DNA of 12,534 bases from JAVEYA01 sp034003745 (GTDB lineage Bacteria > Bacillota > Peptococcia > DRI-13 > PHAD01). The notes under the pieces are model-generated. The model saw only the letters and a list, made by a program, of their open reading frames with translations. It was not told the origin of the DNA and made no database searches. This document shows, in pieces, positions 1 through 7,343 of this stretch. Both the position numbers and the translations under genes were made by a program. The DNA is taken from assembly GCA_034003745.1 (NCBI GenBank), contig JAVEYA010000066.1:1-12534 (forward strand). Reading direction: 5' to 3'. Position 1 is the stretch's first letter; the number at the start of each line of letters is the position of its first letter.

Positions 1-192
1 GAAATCCCCACCTGGGGCGCCAAAGAATTGGAAGTGGATCTCAACAACGTCGGCCTGGACGCTTCGCCGACCACTGTTTTCCGCTCTTTCACCCCGGCCC
101 CCAAGGGCAAAGGCATGATGATCACGGCAGATACGGAAAAAGAAGCTGCGCAGAAGCTTTTAATTCAATTAAAAGCCAAGCACGCGATTTAA
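1..192 (+). CDS. etfB: Electron transfer flavoprotein beta subunit, C-terminal part (5' truncated by window)
   Basis: The first 63 codons are open from base 1 to the TAA at 190-192; the start lies outside the window. The visible end contains GLDASPTTVFRSFTP followed by a short basic/alanine-rich helix, which matches the C-terminus of EtfB proteins of the CarD/LctB type (pattern 'GLxxSPTxVxxxFTP'). EtfB pairs with EtfA, binds AMP or a second FAD, and passes electrons between a dehydrogenase and its partner; in bifurcating forms its FAD splits the electrons from NADH. The gene stops 19 bp before etfA, the usual etfBA order. Whether this EtfB is bifurcating cannot be judged from the end alone, but the ferredoxin domain on the adjacent EtfA points that way. 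Confidence 0.85.
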   Translation, partial: EIPTWGAKELEVDLNNVGLDASPTTVFRSFTPAPKGKGMMITADTEKEAAQKLLIQLKAKHAI

Positions 193-211
193 GAGGAAAG
201 AGGGGATTAAA

Positions 212-1492
212 ATGGCAATCAAAGTTATTGAGGATAAATGTAAAGGCTGTAAGCTCTGTATCAAAGCCTGCCCCTTTGAAGCAATAGAAATGGTCGGCAA
301 GCTTGCCGTCATTGGGGATAAATGTACGGCCTGCAATCAATGTATCCCTGTTTGCCCCTTCCAGGCCATCGAGAGGACGGAGGAAGAAGAGGGCCCGGTA
401 GACTTGTCCGCCTACAAAGACGTGTGGGTATACGCCGAACAAAGACAGGGCAAACTGGTGAACGTGGCCTTGGAACTCATCGGCGAAGGGTACAGGCTTT
501 CCAGGGAAATCGCAGCGGATGCCAAAGTCTGCGCTCTTTTAGTGGGAAACAAGATTGAAAATCTGGCCCAGGAATGCTTTGCTTATGGCGCCGATGCGGT
601 CTATCTGATTGAAGACCCGCTTTTAGAAAAATATACTACGGACGGCTATACCAAAGTAATCGTGGATGCGGTCAGAACCTATAAGCCGGAAATCATTCTC
701 CTGGGCGCGACCCATATTGGCCGGGACCTTGCGCCGCGGGTAGCGGCCCGACTGAATACGGGGCTTACCGCCGACTGCACCAGACTGGATGTCAGCATAG
801 ACAGCTACATCGATTACGCTAAGAAAAACACCACTTTGGATATTTCTACGCTGGACCCCGCCTCGGAGGACAAGGGGCTGAAGCAGACCCGCCCGGCCTT
901 CGGCGGAAATCTCATGGCCACCATCATTACGCCGAGAACCAGGCCGCAGATGGCTACCGTCCGGCCCGGCGTCATGAAGAAACGGGAAAAGACCCAGGGC
1001 AACCCGGGGGAAATTATTAAGGTCAAATCGGTATTGAAGAAGAGCGACATCCGGACGGAGATCGTAGATATCGTCAAATCCGCCAAAGAAATTGTCTCCC
1101 TGACCGATGCCAAGATCATTTGCTCCGGCGGGCGGGGGTTAGGCGACGCTTCCGGCTTTGAGCTGATCAAGAAGTTCGCGGATAAAGTCGGCGGGGTAGT
1201 CGGCTCTTCCAGGGCGGCTGTGGACGCCGGCTGGATCGACCATTCCCATCAGGTGGGGCAGACCGGAACAACCGTAAAACCAAAAATCTACTTTGCCTGC
1301 GGGATCTCCGGGGCCATTCAGCATCTGGCCGGTATGCAGACCTCCGAGATCATCGTGGCCATTAATAAAGATCCCGATGCTCCGATTTTCGAAGTAGCTG
1401 ATTTTGGCATTGTCGGCGATTTATATAAAGTCATCCCGCAGATTATAGAAGAATGGGATAATGCCGAAAGCTTAGCGGCGGCGGTAAAATGA
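212..1492 (+). CDS. etfA: Electron transfer flavoprotein alpha subunit with N-terminal 2[4Fe-4S] ferredoxin domain
   Basis: 426 aa. Residues 1-55 are a bacterial-type ferredoxin with two complete CxxCxxCxxxCP clusters (Cys10/13/16/20 and Cys38/41/44/48), so two [4Fe-4S] centres are expected. Residues about 70-265 are the EtfA N-terminal alpha/beta domain, with the family stretch RPAFGGNLMATI and RPGVM. Residues about 300-415 are the FAD-binding domain, including the EtfA signature YFACGISGAIQHLAGMQ and NKDPDAPIF. The ferredoxin extension is known from CarE (caffeyl-CoA reductase complex) and LctC-type lactate dehydrogenase complexes, where Etf takes part in flavin-based electron bifurcation; the exact dehydrogenase partner here is not visible. 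An aagagggg ribosome site lies about 6 nt before the ATG. The stop overlaps the next start (ATGA), suggesting translational coupling. Confidence 0.95.
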   Translation: MAIKVIEDKCKGCKLCIKACPFEAIEMVGKLAVIGDKCTACNQCIPVCPFQAIERTEEEEGPVDLSAYKDVWVYAEQRQGKLVNVALELIGEGYRLSREIAADAKVCALLVGNKIENLAQECFAYGADAVYLIEDPLLEKYTTDGYTKVIVDAVRTYKPEIILLGATHIGRDLAPRVAARLNTGLTADCTRLDVSIDSYIDYAKKNTTLDISTLDPASEDKGLKQTRPAFGGNLMATIITPRTRPQMATVRPGVMKKREKTQGNPGEIIKVKSVLKKSDIRTEIVDIVKSAKEIVSLTDAKIICSGGRGLGDASGFELIKKFADKVGGVVGSSRAAVDAGWIDHSHQVGQTGTTVKPKIYFACGISGAIQHLAGMQTSEIIVAINKDPDAPIFEVADFGIVGDLYKVIPQIIEEWDNAESLAAAVK

Positions 1493-2307
1493 GCCGTAAT
1501 ATTTACGCTTTGTACTTTAGCGCGACAGGGACGACGGAGAAAATTGTCGAGGCGTTGGCCGAGGGAATTTCAGCCGGCTTGAACTCGGGTGCAGGCGGCC
1601 GGAAAATAAATTTCACTTTCCCGGAAACAAGAGAACGGGCGCGTTCTTTTGCCGCCGGTGATGTGGTTATTGTGGGCGTGCCGGTTATTGCCGGCAGGGT
1701 GCCCAATGTCTTGCTGAAATATTTAAGCATGATTAGGGGCAATGGGGCCCTGGCTATCGCTGTGGTCGTTTTCGGCAACAGAGATTATGACGACGCCTTA
1801 ATCGAACTGAAGGACCTGCTGGAACAGGCCGGCTTCGGGGTGATTGCCGCAGGGGCGTTTATCGGAGAACATTCCTTCTCCCGCAAGCTGGCCCAGGGCA
1901 GGCCGGATAAACAAGATTTTGCTGTTCTTAAACAATTTGCCGAAAGCATAGCCGGGAAGATTTTAGCCGGCAACCGCCCCTTGTCTGTGCGAGTCAAAGG
2001 GTATAAGCCTTACCGGGATTACTATAAGCCGGTGGATAGAAAGGGTCAGCCTGTTGATTTCCGCAAGATTACCCCCCGGACCGGCAGTGGGTGTATTGAC
2101 TGCAAAGTGTGCGCGGATGTTTGTCCTATGGGATCGATAGACTATCAGGACACGTCAAGATTAAACGGAATTTGCATTAAATGCTGCGCCTGCGTTAAAA
2201 AGTGCCCTGTCGGGGCCAAGTATTTTGACGATGAGAATTATTTGAAGCATCAGCATGAATTGGAGGAGATATACTCTTCCAGAAAAGAGCCGGAAATATT
2301 TATCTAA
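1489..2307 (+). CDS. EFR1-type flavodoxin-ferredoxin fusion protein
   Basis: 272 aa. The N-terminus is flavodoxin-like, with the FMN phosphate loop SATGTTEK at residues 11-18 and an alternating beta/alpha pattern to about residue 160. The C-terminal part (about 195-245) carries two [4Fe-4S] motifs: Cys202/205/208/212 and Cys229/232/235/239, each last Cys followed by Pro. There is one extra Cys233. This layout matches the EFR1 family of clostridial flavodoxin-ferredoxin proteins, which presumably carry electrons through one FMN and two clusters; physiological partners are mostly unknown. The ATG lies inside the etfA stop (4-bp overlap) with no good Shine-Dalgarno sequence of its own, so it is probably translated by coupling to etfA. 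That implies it works with this Etf as an acceptor or donor (inference). A strong terminator follows directly. Confidence 0.88.
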   Translation: MSRNIYALYFSATGTTEKIVEALAEGISAGLNSGAGGRKINFTFPETRERARSFAAGDVVIVGVPVIAGRVPNVLLKYLSMIRGNGALAIAVVVFGNRDYDDALIELKDLLEQAGFGVIAAGAFIGEHSFSRKLAQGRPDKQDFAVLKQFAESIAGKILAGNRPLSVRVKGYKPYRDYYKPVDRKGQPVDFRKITPRTGSGCIDCKVCADVCPMGSIDYQDTSRLNGICIKCCACVKKCPVGAKYFDDENYLKHQHELEEIYSSRKEPEIFI

Positions 2308-2314
2308 AATATGC

Positions 2315-2349
2315 AAACACACCTTTAGAAATTAAAGGTGTGTTTTTTT
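2315..2349 (+). terminator. Rho-independent terminator of the etf operon
   Basis: A perfect 13-bp stem (2315-2327 with 2333-2345, AAACACACCTTTA / TAAAGGTGTGTTT) with loop GAAAT is followed by a T run that continues to 2349. It begins 8 bp after the stop of the flavodoxin-ferredoxin gene. It lies between convergent genes and could partly stop transcripts of the HxlR gene too, although the T run on the minus strand is poorer. Confidence 0.9.
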
Positions 2350-2368
2350 ATGCCTGCTTATTTTCCGC

Positions 2369-2728
2369 TTAATCGCGCGGCGTCATGGAACAGCCGATTT
2401 CGAGGTTTTTATCCTTCATATACTCTGTCCCCCAATGATACATGGCGATCAGAATGGGACGGAGACTTAAGCCTAAAGCAGTTAGGGAATACTCAACCTT
2501 AGGCGGTACAACAGGATAAACCGTACGCTGCAGCAAGTTATCGCGCTCAAGTTCCCGCAGCTGTTGGGTCAGCATTTTGGGAGTAGCCTGCGGAATCAGT
2601 TTCTGCAGCTCGCCGTGGCGAAGGGTACCGTCGATAAGATGCCAAAGAATCAGGGATTTATACTTTCCGCCGATAAGATGTAAAGTTGCGTCTACGGGAC
2701 AGTTCAGATTATTGCAGTTGCATTTCAT
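2369..2728 (-). CDS. HxlR-family winged-helix transcriptional regulator
   Basis: 119 aa from the chosen start. The pattern CPVDATLHLIGGKYKSLILWHL, then RHGELQKLIPQATPKMLTQQLRELERDNLL and VEYSLTALG, is typical of HxlR winged-helix repressors or activators (YodB, HypR, CatR relatives). The N-terminus is unusually Cys-rich: Cys3, Cys5 and Cys10, the last being the conserved CPV cysteine used for thiol sensing in YodB-type proteins. There is one more Cys near the C-terminus (GCSMTPRD). Start choice: GGAGG (2736-2740 on the minus strand) lies 7 nt before the ATG at 2728 but only 1 nt before the ATG at 2734, so the shorter form is preferred. The gene is divergent from copA, with a 165-bp shared intergenic region. 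It may regulate copA, itself, or both, and may sense Cu+, quinones or another thiol-reactive agent; this is inference. Confidence 0.9.
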   Translation of the reverse strand: MKCNCNNLNCPVDATLHLIGGKYKSLILWHLIDGTLRHGELQKLIPQATPKMLTQQLRELERDNLLQRTVYPVVPPKVEYSLTALGLSLRPILIAMYHWGTEYMKDKNLEIGCSMTPRD

Positions 2729-2740
2729 ATACATTCCTCC

Positions 2741-2762
2741 ATACTATACTAATGGGTAGTAT
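2741..2762. promoter_or_regulatory. Inverted repeat, possible operator for the HxlR regulator
   Basis: ATACTA (2741-2746) and TAGTAT (2757-2762) form a dyad with a 10-nt spacer. An overlapping version, ATACT/AGTAT with a 7-nt spacer, also exists. The site lies just upstream of the regulator's ribosome site and downstream of a minus-strand TATAAT (ATTATA at 2768-2773 on the + strand), so a bound protein could block the regulator's own promoter. The minus-strand -35 is not clear. Binding by the adjacent HxlR protein is inferred from position only. Confidence 0.4.
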
Positions 2763-2781
2763 AACACATTATAGTGCGTAC

Positions 2782-2809
2782 TTGTTAAATTAGCCATTGA
2801 GGATATAAT
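2782..2809 (+). promoter_or_regulatory. Sigma-A-type promoter of copA-copZ
   Basis: TTGTTA (2782-2787), a 16-nt spacer and a perfect TATAAT (2804-2809), 84 bp before the copA ATG. No other comparably good pair was seen in the intergenic region on this strand. No CopY-type TACAnnTGTA site was found next to it. Confidence 0.6.
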
Positions 2810-2893
2810 GATAGCATAGAGCCTGGAGCTCGTCAAGAACGACACGCTCGTAAAAAGCCTAATCAGAACAAGCGGGAAGTAGGGTGGTTACAC

Positions 2894-5362
2894 ATGAATA
2901 GTCAGGTATTAAGTATCAGAGGAATGACCTGCGCAGCCTGCGCACAGCGAATTGAAAAAGTCCTCCGCAAGCTTCCGGGTATTGAGCAGGCCTCGGTAAA
3001 TCTGGCCGGCGAAAAGTTGTTTGTGGAATACGACCCGGATATCCTCCCTTTAACATCCATTAAGGAGACTGTTGCAAAAATCGGTTACGAGGTTGTTGAA
3101 AAGACGGATACCGCGAATATCACTGTACCGATTGGCGGTATGACTTGCGCGGCTTGTGCCCAGCGGCTGGAGAAGGCTATCGGCAAACTGCCGGGGGTTA
3201 CTGCCGTAACGATTAACTTTGCGACAGAAAAGGCTACTATCGCCTATAACCCCCAGCAGCTAAGGGCATCGGCCATTAGGGAGACTATTGAAAAAGCCGG
3301 ATACACGGCCCTGGAGGTTTCCAAGACCGATGCGGCAGATGAAGACAGGGCGCGTAAGCAAAAAGAAATCAATACGTTATGGAAAAAATTTATTGTTTCC
3401 GCCGTATTTGCGGCGCCTCTTTTGTATATCGCGATGGCGCCGATGATCAAGATTGTGACCTTACCCTTCCCGGCAGGGCTTGATCACATGGATTTTCCGC
3501 TGGTGTACGGCTTAGTCGAGCTGTTGCTCGTCATTCCGATTATCGGCGTAGGCTATAAGTTTTATACCGTCGGATACAGCGCGCTTCTCAGGCGAAGTCC
3601 CAATATGGATTCGTTGATTGCTATAGGAACCACGGCAGCTGTAATCTATAGTGTTTACAATGTCCTCCGAATTGCCCAGGGGGATTTTGCGGCCGTGGAA
3701 TCGTTGTATTTTGAGACAGCGGGCGTTATTATCACCCTGATCCTGCTCGGCAAAACCCTCGAAGCCGTATCTAAAGGCCGCACCGGCGAAGCCATTAAAA
3801 AGCTGATGGGTCTTGCGCCGAAGCTGGCCATTGTCATCCAGGACGGCGTGGAGAAAGAAATCCCTATTGATGAGGTCGAGATAGGAGATATCGTCGTGGT
3901 CAAACCCGGCGCGAAAATTCCGGTGGACGGCACTGTCCTGGAAGGGCACACCGCCATTGACGAATCCATGCTGACCGGTGAGAGTATGCCGGTAGATAAA
4001 AAAGCAGGGGATACGGTTTATACGGCTTCTTTGAATACCACCGGCGTCATCCAATTCCGTGCAGACAAAATCGGCGGCGACACGGCGCTGGCGCAAATCA
4101 TCAAGCTGGTGGAAGATGCCCAGGGTTCCAAAGCCCCTATTGCTAAGATGGCCGATACCGTTTCGGGTATTTTCGTACCCATCGTTTGCGCTATCGCCAT
4201 CTTGGCCGGAATCGCCTGGTTTATCGGGACGGGTGATCTGGAATTTGCCCTGACCATTTTTATTGCCATACTGGTTATCGCCTGCCCTTGCGCCCTTGGC
4301 TTGGCGACGCCCACCGCAATCATGGTGGCCACCGGCAAAGGCGCTGAATACGGTATCCTCATCAAGGGCGGTGAAGCCCTGGAAACAGCGCATAAAATTA
4401 ATACCATCGTCTTTGATAAGACCGGCACGATCACCGAGGGTAAACCGACCGTTACAGACGTGCTGACAGTTGAAGGAATAAGCGTGGAGGAACTGCTGCA
4501 AATCACAGCCTCTGCAGAAAAAGGTTCCGAGCACCCGCTGGGGCAGGCTATTGTTCTGAGCGCACAGGAAAAGGGGCTGGAGCTCTTCAAAGCAAGCTCT
4601 TTTAACGCCATCACCGGCCGGGGCATCGAAGCTGTTCTAAACGGCCGCGCGGTGCTTGCCGGCAACCGCAAGCTGATGGACGAGCGGGGCATTTCCATGA
4701 CAGAAATGGAAGGAGCCAGCGACCGGCTGGCTGAGGAAGGTAAAACACCGATGTACGTCTCCTTAGACGGTAAGCTTGCCGGTATCGTCGCCGTGGCGGA
4801 CGTGATGAAGCCTTCCAGCCGCGCAGCCATTGAAAGTCTGCATAGAATGGGGATCGAGGTAGTGATGATTACCGGCGATAATAAGAAGACCGCTGCCGCT
4901 ATCGCCAGGCAGGTGGGGATTGACCGGGTGTTGGCGGAAGTGCTGCCCCAGGATAAATCAAACGAAGTTAAAAAGCTGCAGAATGAAGGCCGCAAGGTCG
5001 CGATGGTCGGCGACGGCATCAATGACGCTCCCGCGCTGGCCCAGGCTGATATTGGCGTCGCCATCGGCTCCGGCACGGATGTGGCGATGGAGTCGGCGGA
5101 TATCGTTCTGATGCGTTCCGACCTGATGGATGTGCCCACAGCGATTGACTTGAGTAAAAAGACGATCCGCAACATCAAGCAAAACCTATTTTGGGCCTTT
5201 GGCTACAATGTGATCGGGATACCGATTGCCGCCGGTGTGCTCTATTTGTTCGGCGGACCGCTCTTAAACCCGATTTTCGCCGCCGCCGCCATGAGTTTAA
5301 GCTCCGTATCGGTACTCACCAACGCGCTGCGTTTAAAGCAGTTTAAGGCAGCAAGAGCCTAG
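2894..5362 (+). CDS. copA: Cu+-exporting P1B-type ATPase CopA with two N-terminal heavy-metal domains
   Basis: 822 aa, normal length for a two-HMA CopA. HMA1 has MTCAAC (Cys13/Cys16) and HMA2 has MTCAAC (Cys85/Cys88). Membrane segments start near residue 165. The actuator motif TGES is at 361-364; CPC is at 464-466 in the transport helix; the phosphorylation motif DKTGT is at 508-512 (Asp508); HP is at 547-548; the ATP hinge GDGINDAP is at 706-713. In the last helices, Tyr771-Asn772 (GYN) and MSLSS (800-804) are the Cu+-specific residues of P1B-1 ATPases, which supports Cu+/Ag+ rather than Zn2+ or Cd2+. The protein pumps Cu+ from the cytosol outward using ATP. The ribosome site is GGGTGG, 6 nt before the ATG, weaker than those of most genes here. 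It is followed by copZ after 51 bp. Confidence 0.96.
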   Translation: MNSQVLSIRGMTCAACAQRIEKVLRKLPGIEQASVNLAGEKLFVEYDPDILPLTSIKETVAKIGYEVVEKTDTANITVPIGGMTCAACAQRLEKAIGKLPGVTAVTINFATEKATIAYNPQQLRASAIRETIEKAGYTALEVSKTDAADEDRARKQKEINTLWKKFIVSAVFAAPLLYIAMAPMIKIVTLPFPAGLDHMDFPLVYGLVELLLVIPIIGVGYKFYTVGYSALLRRSPNMDSLIAIGTTAAVIYSVYNVLRIAQGDFAAVESLYFETAGVIITLILLGKTLEAVSKGRTGEAIKKLMGLAPKLAIVIQDGVEKEIPIDEVEIGDIVVVKPGAKIPVDGTVLEGHTAIDESMLTGESMPVDKKAGDTVYTASLNTTGVIQFRADKIGGDTALAQIIKLVEDAQGSKAPIAKMADTVSGIFVPIVCAIAILAGIAWFIGTGDLEFALTIFIAILVIACPCALGLATPTAIMVATGKGAEYGILIKGGEALETAHKINTIVFDKTGTITEGKPTVTDVLTVEGISVEELLQITASAEKGSEHPLGQAIVLSAQEKGLELFKASSFNAITGRGIEAVLNGRAVLAGNRKLMDERGISMTEMEGASDRLAEEGKTPMYVSLDGKLAGIVAVADVMKPSSRAAIESLHRMGIEVVMITGDNKKTAAAIARQVGIDRVLAEVLPQDKSNEVKKLQNEGRKVAMVGDGINDAPALAQADIGVAIGSGTDVAMESADIVLMRSDLMDVPTAIDLSKKTIRNIKQNLFWAFGYNVIGIPIAAGVLYLFGGPLLNPIFAAAAMSLSSVSVLTNALRLKQFKAARA

Positions 5363-5413
5363 ACGGGGTATAATATAAAAAAGAAAGTACAAATAACAAA
5401 GGAGGAAGCGATC

Positions 5414-5623
5414 ATGGTAAAAACCGTATTGAAGGTGGAGGGAATGTCCTGTGAGCATTGTGTCAAAGCCGTAACCAAAGCGGCCGGCGCTTTGCCCGGC
5501 GTGGAGAACGTGGCGGTGGATCTGGCTGCGAAGACGGTAACCGTGGAATATGACCCGGACAAAAGCTCTGTGGAAAAAATAAAGCTGGAAATTGAGGACC
5601 AGGGCTATGAGGTAAGCGAATAA
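5414..5623 (+). CDS. copZ: CopZ-type copper chaperone (heavy-metal-associated domain protein)
   Basis: 69 aa, one HMA (ferredoxin-like beta-alpha-beta) domain with the metal site GMSCEHC (Cys13 and Cys16, His15 between them) and the family ending DQGYEV. CopZ proteins bind Cu+ in the cytosol and hand it to CopA. The MxCxxC spacing and overall fold match the two HMA domains of the upstream CopA. A strong AAAGGAGGA site precedes the ATG by about 8 nt. The 51-bp gap after copA contains an AT-rich TATAATATAAAA stretch but no convincing -35 at the right distance, so co-transcription with copA is the simplest reading. A perfect palindromic hairpin follows 11 bp after the stop. Confidence 0.93.
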   Translation: MVKTVLKVEGMSCEHCVKAVTKAAGALPGVENVAVDLAAKTVTVEYDPDKSSVEKIKLEIEDQGYEVSE

Positions 5624-5634
5624 TGATACAGGAG

Positions 5635-5658
5635 GAGCCGCAGTGCATACTGCGGCTC
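5635..5658 (+). terminator. Palindromic hairpin after copZ, probable terminator
   Basis: A perfect 10-bp stem (5635-5644 with 5649-5658, GAGCCGCAGT / ACTGCGGCTC) with a GCAT tetraloop. The following TTAGGTTTT is only a weak T tract, so it may be an inefficient terminator or an mRNA-stabilising hairpin. It lies between copZ and the next gene's promoter. Confidence 0.6.
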
Positions 5659-5694
5659 TTAGGTTTTGCGGGAGTTCGGTTCGACCTTTTTCGC

Positions 5695-5723
5695 TTGAAA
5701 GCTCCTTTTATAAGAAGTATAAT
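5695..5723 (+). promoter_or_regulatory. Sigma-A-type promoter of the membrane LuxR regulator gene
   Basis: TTGAAA (5695-5700), a 17-nt spacer and TATAAT (5718-5723). This is close to the housekeeping consensus, with optimal spacing, and lies 58 bp before the chosen ATG of the downstream gene. It is the best-looking promoter in the window, so the regulator gene is probably transcribed independently of copAZ. Confidence 0.75.
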
Positions 5724-5781
5724 ATCCTAAAGATTCCAAAAGCTTGGAAGGTTGAAGGTGGAAAAAGGAGCAGAATGTGAA

Positions 5782-7218
5782 ATGACAGATTTGTTACAGA
5801 ATATCGCTGCCTCCATCGCCCGGCTGTGGAATATGCGGGATGAACTGCAACTTCGCAATATTCGCCTCAGTCACCTGCAATATACCCTTGCCATGCCGAT
5901 GTGCCTTGGGATCGGCAATATGATGAGCAGCCTTTTCAGAGCAAATACACCGTTATTTGGCTTGGACCCGAAGGTGACTTTATACTGCGCCTATTTATTT
6001 GGCGCATTTTTGTTTATCTTTATCCCCGCAAAAGGGTTCATCCCGATTTCACGCATAGCATCCATTCTGTCAGGAGCAGCGATCATCGCCTGGATCATTT
6101 TGCCAAAGGGTGCGACCCAGTCCCTTGCCGCGACGGTTTGCTGGTTTACCTTGGGCTTATGCGTTTTTTGCGCTACCTACGTATATATGCTGGTGATCAA
6201 CAATACGGAGCGGTTTTTTGCGGCTTTGATCATTACCGTGAATTATGGAATCTGCTTGCTGCTTGACGGAATCGGAGCTACGCAGGGTTTTCTCTGGAAA
6301 GCGCTGCCTCTGCTCTTTCTGCTGGCGGCAATTATCTGCATTGCGCTGTTCAAGCCTGGGGAACTGGCGGAAAGCTTGGACAGACCCGCCCGCAAAGCGG
6401 ACAAAACAATGTACCCCGCTTTCGCTCTATTCTTTATCTTCTTTCTTATGGACGCTTTTATTTCATTCCTTTACGTACGCGGCGGACACGCGACAATCCT
6501 GTCCTTTGGCGTGGGAGCCACCCTCGGGGGCGTCATTACCCTCATCGTGCAGCTTATATTTAAGCGCAGCATCTGGCACGTTTGGAATATGTATTTTATT
6601 TTGCTGGTCCTCTCCTTTGCCCTGATGCAAACCGAGCCAAGCGCGGCGGCGTATCTGGCCGGTTCCTTCCTGTGCGGTCTGTGCACCATCGGATACGCGG
6701 CGTCATTTTACACCTTTGGCGGGGTCATGAAAAAGTTCGGCGATATGGCCCTTTTCAAAAAATTTATGTGCGGTGCATGTTTGCCGACCCTGATTGTGGC
6801 CTTTCTTATCATGGGACTTTTGCAGACTTATCTGCCCGCTTTGATCCCGGCAATTTCCCTCGTTGTCGCGGCAACATTTTTTGTGCTGTATGTGCTGTTT
6901 TCCCCTATATTCCAAAAGTACCTTTTCGCTGCTGATTGGTTCGATGATTACCACAAACCGGATATGACCGCCATCACGGCGCAGATTGAAGAAACCGACC
7001 AACTGGGAGGCTACCGCCTTACCCCGCGGGAGAAGGCGGTCTGTGCCCTGTTGTTGGCCGGATACTCCCGCAAGCAGATCGCCGCGCATCTACAGATCAG
7101 CTACCCCACAGTTGGATTCCACTGTACCGCGCTTTACAAAAAACTGAATATAAATAGCCTGTCCGAGCTTTTCGCTATGTTCGGGTATAAGGAGATTGCT
7201 GCTGAAAAAGAATCGTAA
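5782..7218 (+). CDS. Membrane-bound LuxR-type transcriptional regulator (about 12 TM helices + C-terminal HTH)
   Basis: 478 aa from the ATG. Residues about 33-376 form roughly 12 hydrophobic helices, resembling the layout of an MFS-type carrier or sensor. A short cytosolic linker (about 380-410) leads to a LuxR/GerE HTH (about 412-468: LTPREKAVCALLLAGYSRKQIA...TVGFHC..LYKKLNI). The family is known in anaerobes such as Eggerthella relatives and Clostridia, usually near the enzymes or transporters it controls; the signal is probably a small molecule sensed by the membrane part (inference). Start choice is uncertain: AAAGGAG lies 11 nt before this ATG. An in-frame GTG at 5758 with GGAAGG 6 nt upstream, and a TTG at 5752, would add 8-10 residues. 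The gene has its own near-consensus promoter and is followed by a terminator. No metal-binding residues tie it to copper. Confidence 0.85.
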   Translation: MTDLLQNIAASIARLWNMRDELQLRNIRLSHLQYTLAMPMCLGIGNMMSSLFRANTPLFGLDPKVTLYCAYLFGAFLFIFIPAKGFIPISRIASILSGAAIIAWIILPKGATQSLAATVCWFTLGLCVFCATYVYMLVINNTERFFAALIITVNYGICLLLDGIGATQGFLWKALPLLFLLAAIICIALFKPGELAESLDRPARKADKTMYPAFALFFIFFLMDAFISFLYVRGGHATILSFGVGATLGGVITLIVQLIFKRSIWHVWNMYFILLVLSFALMQTEPSAAAYLAGSFLCGLCTIGYAASFYTFGGVMKKFGDMALFKKFMCGACLPTLIVAFLIMGLLQTYLPALIPAISLVVAATFFVLYVLFSPIFQKYLFAADWFDDYHKPDMTAITAQIEETDQLGGYRLTPREKAVCALLLAGYSRKQIAAHLQISYPTVGFHCTALYKKLNINSLSELFAMFGYKEIAAEKES

Positions 7219-7277
7219 GGAACTATAAACCCACACCGAAACAAAATAAGTTTCAGTATTTTTAATTCTATTCATTT

Positions 7278-7313
7278 AGGACCATTCTGCCGGGAGGACA
7301 GGATGGTCTTTTT
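7278..7313 (+). terminator. Rho-independent terminator after the membrane LuxR gene
   Basis: GACCATTCTG (7280-7289) pairs with CAGGATGGTC (7299-7308) with one G-U pair, extendable by two pairs at the base. The loop is CCGGGAGGA and the stem is followed by TTTTT (7309-7313). It lies 59 bp after the stop of the membrane LuxR gene. Confidence 0.85.
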
Positions 7314-7316
7314 ATT

Positions 7317-7343
7317 ACCTATTATAACGAATAGGTATTTTTT
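7317..7343 (+). promoter_or_regulatory. 20-bp dyad ACCTATT-N6-AATAGGT, lux-box-like operator or second terminator
   Basis: A perfect 7-bp inverted repeat (7317-7323 and 7330-7336, centre ATAACG) followed by TTTTTT (7338-7343). It could be an AT-rich terminator. However, a good terminator ends only 3 bp upstream, and the dyad has the same 20-bp ACCT-N12-AGGT layout as the classic lux box bound by LuxR-type proteins. A third, direct half-site ACCTATA lies at 7359-7365. It is 97 bp upstream of a small LuxR-type gene. No binding evidence is available. Confidence 0.5.

Noticed and set aside
2877..2893. T-box-like AGGGTGGTTAC sequence just before copA
   Set aside because: It recalls the T-box consensus AGGGTGG, but there is no stem I, specifier loop or terminator in the 84 nt between promoter and start, and a copper ATPase is not a T-box target. 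It is best read as the ribosome site GGGTGG.
2741..2893. CopY box (TACAnnTGTA) or CsoR-type G-tract operator
   Set aside because: Searched by eye in the regulator-copA intergenic region and not found.
3512..5178. Long open frames on the minus strand inside copA
   Set aside because: They are antisense to an intact, fully motif-supported CopA and lack recognisable domains; they result from its codon bias.
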